Positions 1 to 6,772 of a stretch of DNA of 13,924 bases are shown piece by piece. Under the pieces are notes generated by a model. It saw only the letters and a program-made list of their open reading frames with translations. It did no database searches and was not told the DNA's origin. Position 1 is the first letter of the stretch; each line of letters opens with the position of its first letter. Location of the stretch: NCBI GenBank assembly GCA_900321595.1, contig ONWP01000092.1:1-13924 (forward strand), written 5' to 3'. The stretch comes from an uncultured Eubacteriales bacterium. Its GTDB lineage: Bacteria > Bacillota > Clostridia > Oscillospirales > Acutalibacteraceae. The position numbers and the translations under genes were made by a program.

Positions 1-1050
1 CAGATAGACGCCATTGGAATCCGGGACGCTTTCCGCCAGACGGTCGCATTCGGGCGCGGATTTGATCAGCTTGAGCTCGTCGCGAAGCCATTGAATCACG
101 GCGCCAGCGTTAAACGCTGAACCCTCGATGCAGTATTCGACTCTTCCGTCGATCCCCCACGCAAGGCCAGTGAGCAGATTATTCTTTGACACCACGCGTT
201 TTCCGCCTGTGTTCATGACCAGGAAGCAGCCCGTTCCGTATGTGTTCTTTGCCTGACCGGGACGGAAGCAGGCCTGACCGAAGAGCGCTGCCTGCTGATC
301 GCCGATCGCGCTGGCGATCGGGATGCCCGCGAGGGATTCAAGTCCCGGGATGCCCTCCGCGACTTCCCCGTACACCTCGCTGGACTGTACGACCTTCGGC
401 AGGATGGACATCGGGATGCCGAGCGCGTCGCAGATGTTCTTATCCCAGCAGAGCGCGTCGCAGTCAAACAGCATCGTGCGCCATGCGTTCGAATAGTCCG
501 TGACGTGAACTTTTCCGCCGGTCAGGTTCCAGATCAGCCAGGTTTCGATCGTGCCGAACAGAAGCTCGCCGGTAGCCGCAAGGCTCTTCGCTTCCGGGCA
601 GTTGTCAAGGATCCACTTGATCTTTGTCGCGGAGAAGTACGCGTCCACGATCAGACCGGTATGCTCCTTGATGTACTGAGTCAACTCTTCGTTCGCCATG
701 ATCTGCTTCGCGATATCGGCAGTCCTGCGGCACTGCCAGACGATGGCGTTATAGACGGGCTTGCCTGTGTTTTTGTTCCAGAGAATCGTTGTCTCGCGCT
801 GATTTGTGATGCCGATCGCGGCGATTTCCTTCGCTTCGATTTTGCCGTCGATCAGTGTGTCGGCAATGGCTCTGTACTCACTTCTGAGGATCTCCTCCGG
901 GTCGTGCTCGACCCAGCCGGCCTTCGGATAGATCTGCGGGAACTCATACTGCGCTTTGGAAACGATCTGACCGTTATGGTCAAAGATGATGGCGCGTGAA
1001 CTGGTGGTTCCCTGATCCAGCGAGAGGACGTATTTCACTTTCCTGTTCAT
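1..1050 (-). CDS. glpK: Glycerol kinase, N-terminal 350 residues (3' end off window)
   Basis: ATP-dependent phosphorylation of glycerol to sn-glycerol 3-phosphate in the cytoplasm, a FGGY-family sugar kinase. Translating the minus strand from the ATG at 1050 gives an N-terminal phosphate-binding segment (LDQGTTSSRAIIFD, residues about 11-24), FPQIYPKAGWVEHD (about 36-49), ITNQRETT (about 82-89), WQCRRT (about 105-110), YFSATKIKWILDN (about 128-140), GELLFGTIET, VHVTDYSNA, GDQQAALFGQ (about 260-269) and YGTGCFLVMNTG. These are all glycerol kinase hallmarks. The family is about 500 residues, so roughly the last 150 lie beyond position 1. A GGAG element 11 bases upstream of the ATG supports the start. 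It has its own promoter just behind the preceding clpE-like gene. No frameshift is seen. No glpF or glpD is visible in the window. Confidence 0.97.
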   Translation of the reverse strand, partial: MNRKVKYVLSLDQGTTSSRAIIFDHNGQIVSKAQYEFPQIYPKAGWVEHDPEEILRSEYRAIADTLIDGKIEAKEIAAIGITNQRETTILWNKNTGKPVYNAIVWQCRRTADIAKQIMANEELTQYIKEHTGLIVDAYFSATKIKWILDNCPEAKSLAATGELLFGTIETWLIWNLTGGKVHVTDYSNAWRTMLFDCDALCWDKNICDALGIPMSILPKVVQSSEVYGEVAEGIPGLESLAGIPIASAIGDQQAALFGQACFRPGQAKNTYGTGCFLVMNTGGKRVVSKNNLLTGLAWGIDGRVEYCIEGSAFNAGAVIQWLRDELKLIKSAPECDRLAESVPDSNGVYL

Positions 1051-1077
1051 ATGCGATCACACTCCGGTTTTTTGTTT

Positions 1078-1107
1078 ATTTTACACCAATCTGATGCGTC
1101 TTGTCAA
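1078..1107 (-). promoter_or_regulatory. Sigma-A type promoter for glpK
   Basis: On the minus strand a perfect -35 TTGACA lies at 1107-1102 and a -10 TAAAAT at 1083-1078, separated by 18 bases. The predicted start of transcription near 1071 leaves a leader of about 20 bases with the GGAG ribosome site before the glpK ATG at 1050. The -35 is only 14 bases beyond the stop codon of the upstream clpE-like gene, and I see no terminator between them, so glpK may also receive readthrough. Inferred from consensus matches only. Confidence 0.65.
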
Positions 1108-1121
1108 TTGATTTTGTAAAT

Positions 1122-3437
1122 TTACGCTGAAACGATCCCGCATTTGATCGCGTCATTCTGTAAGCAGACGCGAATCTCATCGATCGGTGTTCCGCGGTTG
1201 TCAATAATCAGATTCGCGATCGGATCTTCGATCTGTCTGCGGATCTCAACGCGGATGTCGCGGGCGCCTCGTTCACCGCCGGTAGCCCGGTCTGCGATCT
1301 TTTCCGCGACGCCGGGTTCGACAGTGAGCCGGATGCCCTTGTCCTTGAGGCCCGGTTCCAGATCTGAGATCAGAAGCTTTGCGATATCAATATAGTTTTC
1401 ACGCGACAGCGCGTGGAAAACCACGACCTCATCCACGCGGCCGATGAATTCCGGGCGCAGGAACTCCTTCAGTCCTCGCATGACCTGCTCGTCTGTGTTT
1501 TCCTGTGCGTTCTTGTCAAATCCGAGCGCGCCTGTTCTGCGGTTGCTGCCGGCATTTGAAGTCATGATGATAACCGTATTCGCGAAGTTGACGACTCTCC
1601 CCTGCGCGTCGCTGGTCTTTCCTTCGTCAAGGATCTGCAGAAGGATATTCATCACGTCCGGGTGCGCCTTTTCGATCTCGTCGAACAAAATGACGCTGTA
1701 CGGCTTCCGGCGAACCTTTTCCGTCAGCTGACCGGCTTCATCATAGCCCACATAACCGGGCGGAGAGCCGATCAGGCGCGAAACGCTGTGCTTTTCCATA
1801 AACTCGCTCATATCCAGACGGATCAGCGTTTCCGGCGTGTCAAACAGCTCCTGCGACAGAACCTTTACCAATTCGGTCTTGCCGACGCCGGTCGGTCCGA
1901 CAAAGATGAAGGACGCCGGTCTGCGCTGCGGATTGATCTGTACCTTGTTGCGCTTGATCGCGGCGGCCACCAGACGAACCGCTTCATCCTGCCCGATGAT
2001 CCGCTCTTTGATGTGCGCTTCGAGATCAGACAGCTTATCCAGATCGGAATCGATGATCTTGCGAACCGGGATTCCCGTCCAGAGATTGATGACTTTCGCG
2101 AGATCGTCCTCGGTTACGCCGTTGTCTTTTGCCTGTTCGGAAAGAACGCTGATCTTGCTCTCAAGCAAAACCTTTTCCTGACGAAGCCGCGCGATCGCCT
2201 CGTAATCCGGCTCCTGATCCTCCTCCGTCTGCATCAGCGCTTCTTCTTCAGCCGTCAGCTCCGCAAGACGCGCCTGCGCCAGCTCGTGCTCGCTGATCGC
2301 CTTGTTGCGAAGATTCGCGCATGTGCATGCCTCGTCAAGCAAATCGATGGCTTTATCCGGAAGGAATCGGTCCGTGACATAGCGTTCCGAAAGTGTGACG
2401 GCCTTATAGACCAGACTGTCGGAGATGGTGACGCGGTGATAATCCTCATAGTACTTCTTGATGCCGAGAAGTACTTTGTAGGCGGATTCGATCGAGGGTT
2501 CTTCGACTTTTACGGGCTGGAAGCGGCGTTCCAGCGCTGAATCCTTTTCGATGTACTTGCGGTATTCATTGAACGTTGTCGCGCCGATGACCTGAATCTC
2601 GCCGCGGGAAAGCGCGGGCTTCAGGATGTTCGCAGCGTTCATGGAGCCTTCCGCGTCGCCGGCGCCGACCAGATTGTGCACCTCGTCGATAAAGAGGATC
2701 ACATTGCCGTCGGCTTTGATCTCGTCGATCAGGCCCTTGATGCGGGACTCAAACTGCCCGCGGAACTGCGTGCCGGCAACAAGCGCGGTCAGATCCAGCA
2801 GCTGGATCTCCTTCCCCGCCAGCTTCGCGGGGACTTCATCGTGCGCAATGCGCAGGGCAAGCCCTTCCGCAATCGCGGTTTTTCCGACGCCGGGCTCGCC
2901 GATCAGACACGGGTTGTTCTTTGTCCTGCGGCAAAGGATCTGCGTCACCCGGTAGATCTCATCGTCGCGTCCGATGATGTTGTCCAGCTGACCGTCTTTC
3001 GCTTTCTTCGTCAGATCGGTGCAGTAAAGGCTGATGAACTTGCGTTCTTTTTTCTCTTTCTTTTTTTCGCGTCGGCTTTTGCTTGTATTCTGCTCCTTCT
3101 GCGCCGATTCAGCGGGCTGTTCGCCAAGCGCGTTGTTCGCCGCGTTCTGCTGGCCGAATGAAAACGGAAACGGAATCGCGCCGCCGGGCTGGAATCCCTG
3201 CGAAAGATCCATATCGCCCAGCATTTCATTCATCTGATCGCTGGCTTCCTCGAGATCCTCCTCTGTCATTCCCATGCGGTCAAGCAAAGGCTTGATCTGC
3301 CCCATGTTCTCTTTCATGGCGCATTTGATGCAAAGTCCCTGCTGCTGTCTGCCGTTGGGGCTTGCGGGATCTGGTTTTGATATAAAAACGACCGCTGGCC
3401 GTTCGCCACATTTTGAACACATGACCGGATTTGCCAT
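1122..3437 (-). CDS. ClpE-like AAA+ unfoldase with N-terminal zinc finger (ATP-dependent Clp protease ATP-binding subunit)
   Basis: A 771-residue Hsp100 ATPase expected to unfold or disaggregate proteins and feed them to ClpP. Residues 7-39 form a CxxC...CxxC zinc finger (Cys7, 10, 36, 39) in place of the usual Clp N domain, which is the ClpE layout and resembles the McsA finger. A low-complexity linker with a basic Lys/Arg/Glu stretch (about 119-133) leads to AAA-1: Walker A GEPGVGKT 180-187, Walker B ILFIDE 247-252, arginine pair 304-305. A short coiled-coil middle domain (about 380-437) follows, then AAA-2: Walker A GPTGVGKT 514-521, GYVG pore loop 561-564, Walker B VILFDE 582-587, and a GAR sensor-2 at 724-726. 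The LGF at 638-640 fits a ClpP-docking loop. The usual RPEFxNR reads RPEFIGR. The ATG at 3437 was chosen: GGGAG lies just upstream, the finger begins there, and it is one base after the hslO stop. A longer in-frame start would overlap hslO and add 46 unrelated residues. ClpC is the alternative label. Confidence 0.93.
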   Translation of the reverse strand: MANPVMCSKCGERPAVVFISKPDPASPNGRQQQGLCIKCAMKENMGQIKPLLDRMGMTEEDLEEASDQMNEMLGDMDLSQGFQPGGAIPFPFSFGQQNAANNALGEQPAESAQKEQNTSKSRREKKKEKKERKFISLYCTDLTKKAKDGQLDNIIGRDDEIYRVTQILCRRTKNNPCLIGEPGVGKTAIAEGLALRIAHDEVPAKLAGKEIQLLDLTALVAGTQFRGQFESRIKGLIDEIKADGNVILFIDEVHNLVGAGDAEGSMNAANILKPALSRGEIQVIGATTFNEYRKYIEKDSALERRFQPVKVEEPSIESAYKVLLGIKKYYEDYHRVTISDSLVYKAVTLSERYVTDRFLPDKAIDLLDEACTCANLRNKAISEHELAQARLAELTAEEEALMQTEEDQEPDYEAIARLRQEKVLLESKISVLSEQAKDNGVTEDDLAKVINLWTGIPVRKIIDSDLDKLSDLEAHIKERIIGQDEAVRLVAAAIKRNKVQINPQRRPASFIFVGPTGVGKTELVKVLSQELFDTPETLIRLDMSEFMEKHSVSRLIGSPPGYVGYDEAGQLTEKVRRKPYSVILFDEIEKAHPDVMNILLQILDEGKTSDAQGRVVNFANTVIIMTSNAGSNRRTGALGFDKNAQENTDEQVMRGLKEFLRPEFIGRVDEVVVFHALSRENYIDIAKLLISDLEPGLKDKGIRLTVEPGVAEKIADRATGGERGARDIRVEIRRQIEDPIANLIIDNRGTPIDEIRVCLQNDAIKCGIVSA

Positions 3438-3438
3438 A

Positions 3439-4341
3439 TCATTCTCCCTTATTTTGGTTTTTATTCTCGTCGCACAGCGACTGTAAACGCAGGATCTCTT
3501 CTGACGTAAAGCGGTATTTCGTCCCGCAGAAATGACAGACGACTTCCGTTGTACTGTCAAACGCCATCTTTCCAAGCTCCTTTTTTCCGAGCGTCAGGAG
3601 CATATTCATTGTCTTTTCCCTTGAGCACTCACATTTATACTGAGGATGCAGTTCCCGCAACGGCTCGATCTCGAAGGACGGCAGCAAGGACTTGCAGATC
3701 TCTTCAAGTGTAAGACCGTCAGACAGCATTGCGGTAACGGGACGCAGGTTCTGTATATCCGCCTCAACGCGGTCGATGATCGAGTCATCCGCCGTCGGCA
3801 GCAGCTGGATCAGAAAACCGCCGGATACGATGACTTCGCCGGTCGGCGCGACGAGCACACCGAGCCCGCAGACAGTCGGCGTCTGCTCGCTGACGGCATA
3901 ATACGACGTGATATCCTCCGCGATTTCGCCGGTCGTGATCGGGATCTGTCCGATATAAGGCTTTGCCAGCCCCATATCCTTGATGACGACCATCGTGCCG
4001 TCTCGCCCGATCACGCCGCCGACGTTCAGATGGCCGTCTGCCCGTTTCGGGACGTCTGCGTCCGGATTGTCGATATCGCCTTTTACGTTGCCGGTTCCTT
4101 TCGCGACCGCGGTCACCATGCCTGCGGGGCCGCCGCCGGCGAATCGGATCGTGATGGAGTCTTCATCATCCTTCTGCATGCTGCCGATCATGGACGCCGC
4201 CGTTAAAACGCGTCCGAGCGCTGCGGTGCAGACGTTCGTTGTGTTGTGAATGGATTTTGCCCGTGCTGTGATATCAGTCGAGTCGCATGCCATAACGGAA
4301 ACGGTTCCGTCAGACGTGATGCATCGTATAATTCTTCCCAT
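3439..4341 (-). CDS. hslO: Hsp33 redox-regulated holdase chaperone
   Basis: A cytoplasmic chaperone that stays inactive while four cysteines hold zinc and becomes an ATP-independent holdase when oxidised. The 300-residue length is normal for the family. The N-terminal domain begins with IIRCITSDGTV and contains TAALGRVL (about 39-46) and GNVKGDIDNP (about 84-93). The C-terminal switch is intact: C-E-C at residues 237-239 and C-H-F-C at 269-272, that is CxC followed 29 residues later by CxxC. The ATG at 4341 has AAAGGA 8 bases upstream and gives the usual family N-terminus. It follows the methyltransferase stop by 12 bases, and its own stop is one base before the ATG of the clpE-like gene. The two chaperone genes are therefore very probably co-translated, which suggests a joint response to unfolding stress. 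Confidence 0.96.
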   Translation of the reverse strand: MGRIIRCITSDGTVSVMACDSTDITARAKSIHNTTNVCTAALGRVLTAASMIGSMQKDDEDSITIRFAGGGPAGMVTAVAKGTGNVKGDIDNPDADVPKRADGHLNVGGVIGRDGTMVVIKDMGLAKPYIGQIPITTGEIAEDITSYYAVSEQTPTVCGLGVLVAPTGEVIVSGGFLIQLLPTADDSIIDRVEADIQNLRPVTAMLSDGLTLEEICKSLLPSFEIEPLRELHPQYKCECSREKTMNMLLTLGKKELGKMAFDSTTEVVCHFCGTKYRFTSEEILRLQSLCDENKNQNKGE

Positions 4342-4353
4342 GTACGTTTTCCT

Positions 4354-5085
4354 TTACTCTTTTGTGGCGCAGAAGTACAGCCGCTCGCAGTCGCGGCCGT
4401 CAAATCGTGTGCCGTCTAAATCGGAGCAGATCGTGACGTCTTTAAAGCCGGTATCCCGCAGCAGCGCGGAGATTGCATCCGGTTCATGCGCGATCTCTCG
4501 AAATGAATCATGATAGCGTGTATATTTTCCGTCCGCATTCACAAAGAAATCAAGCGCGATCCCTACGGCATGATCCGTTTCTTCATAATGATTCTGCCAA
4601 ACGCAGTACACATCCGGCAGATCATATATGAAGGTGCGATTGCCGAGGATCTCTCGATGCTTGTAGGGCGTATTGACGTCAAAAATGAAAACGCCGCCGG
4701 GCTCCGTAAACAGGCTGATTTTTTCAAAAAAAGCTCGAACATCCCGGGCAGAAGGCAGATGATTGACGCTGTCCAGCGTACAGATGCATGCGCGAACCGT
4801 ACCGTAAAGATCGAGCGCGGTCATGCTTTGACACAGAAGCAGCGCACCCGGTACCTTCGCGGAGGCCTCCATCAGCATATCGCGGGAATCATCGGCGAGG
4901 ATCATGTCATATCCCAGCTCACGCAGAAAAACGTCGATCGAGCCGGTGCCGCAGGCCGCGTCCAAAACCAAACCGTCGCGCACGTTGTGCGCCAGCAGAC
5001 AGGTATGGATAAACGAAGCATACCCTGCATAATCGACGTTAAACGTCAATTGATCATAAACGCGGGCAAAGGCTTCATAACTCAT
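4354..5085 (-). CDS. Class I SAM-dependent methyltransferase, substrate unknown
   Basis: A 243-residue soluble protein with a Rossmann-fold methyltransferase signature. Motif I LDAACGTGS lies at 41-49, an acidic pair follows at the end of strand 2 (LADDSRDML, about 63-71), CTLDSVNHL at 102-110 matches the motif after the third strand, and PGGVFIFDVNTP (about 129-140) is the usual post-motif segment. The family (YodH/UbiE-like, often called only class I SAM-dependent methyltransferase) includes many proteins of unknown substrate, and nothing here identifies it. The ATG at 5085 overlaps the stop of the TrpR-like gene in an ATGA junction, so translation is coupled. hslO follows 12 bases downstream. 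Confidence 0.88.
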   Translation of the reverse strand: MSYEAFARVYDQLTFNVDYAGYASFIHTCLLAHNVRDGLVLDAACGTGSIDVFLRELGYDMILADDSRDMLMEASAKVPGALLLCQSMTALDLYGTVRACICTLDSVNHLPSARDVRAFFEKISLFTEPGGVFIFDVNTPYKHREILGNRTFIYDLPDVYCVWQNHYEETDHAVGIALDFFVNADGKYTRYHDSFREIAHEPDAISALLRDTGFKDVTICSDLDGTRFDGRDCERLYFCATKE

Positions 5086-5363
5086 GACTTGATCTTGTCC
5101 AGGATCCCGGTTTTTTCATAATTATGCATACAGCGCTTCACGCGGCTGATTATGGCCGGAGAGGAACCGGTCGCCTCCGCGATCTCATCGTATTTTTTGC
5201 CGTCGGCGATCATTGCCGCCACGGCAAGGCGCTGCGCCATGGCGCTGATTTCAGCGTCCGTACACAGATCAGCCAGAAACGCCTCGCATTCCTCTTCATT
5301 TTCCAACGCAAGAAACGCTTTGTACAGCATGCGAACATTGCGATTCCTGATTTCGTCTTTCAT
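5082..5363 (-). CDS. YerC/YecD-type TrpR-related small DNA-binding protein
   Basis: A 93-residue all-helical protein of the Trp repressor superfamily. A segment with ECEAFLADLCTDAEI is followed by MAQRLAVAAM and a helix-turn-helix (YDEIAEATGSS then AIISRVKRCM, about residues 58-80), as in B. subtilis YerC. The expected role is DNA binding as a small transcription regulator; ligand and targets are unknown. I chose the ATG at 5363 because GAGGTG lies 4 bases upstream and the protein then starts as the family does. A TTG at 5381 would add six residues but has no matching ribosome site. The gene sits 20 bases after thyX and overlaps the methyltransferase gene by 4 bases, so it is inside the operon and may regulate it. 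That regulatory link is inference. Confidence 0.87.
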   Translation of the reverse strand: MKDEIRNRNVRMLYKAFLALENEEECEAFLADLCTDAEISAMAQRLAVAAMIADGKKYDEIAEATGSSPAIISRVKRCMHNYEKTGILDKIKS

Positions 5364-5383
5364 GATCCACCTCGAAGCCAATA

Positions 5384-6754
5384 TTACTTCAAATTGTTGA
5401 AAAATACCTTGACGTCAGCCTGTCTGCCGCAGGACAGCCGTCCCTCGGGGCAGGCTGCGATGTAACAGCTCGGGCCGTACCAGTCGAAGATCGCGGGCGA
5501 AACGGCGCGCAGCTGCCGCAGCATTTCCGTCGCGATCTCGCGAATCTCCCACTGTGCGCGGTTACAGGTGCGCAGCTTCATGAAATGCAGCAGTTCCCGC
5601 GCGTTCATCGTCAGGGTGAAATCGATCGTCGTTCCGCTCATGCGCAGATAGACGAGCTTTTCAGCCGGAACGCCCATTGCGCGCAGTTCCGATGCAACAC
5701 GGCGGCAATCCTCAAACGCGTTACGATAATCATTCGCCAAACCGGCAGCTTCCACTGAGCTCGGCAAGATATAAGCGCCGGCGACCGTACGATCCAGAGA
5801 CGGTATGGAGAGCGACTGGATGCGATGTCTTGTAAAATGCGTCAGCGCCGGCAGCGATACGCCGTGAAGATAGAACGTATAGACCGCAGTCTCCAACGCC
5901 CTCGGCCGCGTTGAGGATTCGATCCGGCGGATCGCTTCCTTTACAGCGCCAGCATCGTCAAACGGGAAAGCTGATAATGGAATCTCCTGTTCCGTCAGCG
6001 CGGCCGTTATGACCGTTCTTTCAGCGTCCTTCGTCGCGGTCACCAAAGTGACAGACGGCAACGTCTCCGACTGCTCGATACTGTCTTTTTTCAGCAGATC
6101 GTCAAATTGAGGCATGTCAAATCCGTGCCTGCTGCGCGACTCAAAATCCGTCATAATACCGGGCAGCCGCTCTTCGAGCTGCGCTCTGAGCTGTTCACCA
6201 AGGGAAAGAAGCTCGGCAAAACGGCTTCCGCGGCCGTACAGCATGTCCCGCAACATGTAAAGTAATTCTCTTGCATTTATCGTGCAGTAGAAGTTGCTCC
6301 TGAAACAGTATGGAAGCAAAAACCTTGCGTCCTCTTTCGGTATACCCTGCTCAGTAAAGTGATTATACTTTACAAACAGACTGTCAACAAAACTGACAAA
6401 TACCTGCCGCTGTTCTTCTGTGAATTCAGGCAGATAATACCCCTGATCGGAGAAATCCACATATCTGCGTGATTTCACAGTATAGGAGGCCAGTCTGTAT
6501 TCGATCACATACTGTTCCACAAAGACGGAAACGTCGTTGAACGCGAGATTCAGCACGGTGTGTTCCACTGTGGAATTGTGCCCGGAAAGCGTAACTTTTC
6601 GAATCAGTTTTGCGTTCTTTTGCGCGTCCTGCGACTGAGAGAAGACTTCCAGAGCGTTCCCGGGCTGTGTGGAGATTCGACCGGCGGCAGCGGGAATCTG
6701 TTCGCCGGTGCTGCTGACGCCCAGAACGACCACGCGTGATTTAGAGTCGGTCAT
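5384..6754 (-). CDS. thyX: Double-domain FAD-dependent thymidylate synthase (ThyX)
   Basis: Flavin-dependent methylation of dUMP to dTMP using methylenetetrahydrofolate and NAD(P)H. Canonical ThyX is about 220-250 residues and works as a homotetramer. This protein is 456 residues with two ThyX-like halves. The N-half (about 1-215) keeps an EH pair (64-65), the S-x-R-Y part of the signature (S95, R97, Y98) and N-A-R (160-162), but RHR has become EYR (85-87) and the later AQWEI segment is lost. The C-half (about 230-456) keeps RHR (309-311), S319, N-A-R (384-386) and AQWEIR (400-405), but has D321-R322 where R-Y is expected. Its tail holds Cys430, 435 and 442. The ATG at 6754 has GAGGTG six bases upstream. 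The in-frame GTG at 6763 belongs to that ribosome site, so I rejected it. It lies 18 bases after galM. Confidence 0.9.
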   Translation of the reverse strand: MTDSKSRVVVLGVSSTGEQIPAAAGRISTQPGNALEVFSQSQDAQKNAKLIRKVTLSGHNSTVEHTVLNLAFNDVSVFVEQYVIEYRLASYTVKSRRYVDFSDQGYYLPEFTEEQRQVFVSFVDSLFVKYNHFTEQGIPKEDARFLLPYCFRSNFYCTINARELLYMLRDMLYGRGSRFAELLSLGEQLRAQLEERLPGIMTDFESRSRHGFDMPQFDDLLKKDSIEQSETLPSVTLVTATKDAERTVITAALTEQEIPLSAFPFDDAGAVKEAIRRIESSTRPRALETAVYTFYLHGVSLPALTHFTRHRIQSLSIPSLDRTVAGAYILPSSVEAAGLANDYRNAFEDCRRVASELRAMGVPAEKLVYLRMSGTTIDFTLTMNARELLHFMKLRTCNRAQWEIREIATEMLRQLRAVSPAIFDWYGPSCYIAACPEGRLSCGRQADVKVFFNNLK

Positions 6755-6772
6755 GGTATTCACCTCATGATT

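Noticed and set aside
1116..1125. Ten-base palindrome GTAAATTTAC at the clpE-like stop codon as a terminator
   Set aside because: The palindrome is AT-rich with no loop and no following U tract, so it would not form a stable terminator hairpin.
1662..2540. Long open frame (292 codons) on the plus strand, antisense to the clpE-like gene
   Set aside because: It lies wholly opposite a strongly conserved AAA+ gene, has no ribosome site, and its product is rich in Arg/Leu with no recognisable motif. It is a shadow of the codon bias.
3046..3069. T-rich tract (A-rich in the coding sense) in the clpE-like gene as a programmed frameshift site
   Set aside because: The tract encodes the Lys/Arg/Glu linker and the frame is intact on both sides. 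No alternative product or stop arrangement suggests frameshifting.
3438..3575. 46-residue N-terminal extension of the clpE-like protein
   Set aside because: The added part overlaps the hslO zinc-binding end in another frame and is Arg-rich with no homology signal. The ATG at 3437 has a ribosome site and starts the zinc finger directly.
6755..6763. GTG start for thyX three codons upstream
   Set aside because: The GTG is part of the GAGGTG ribosome site that serves the ATG at 6754, so it cannot act as its own start.
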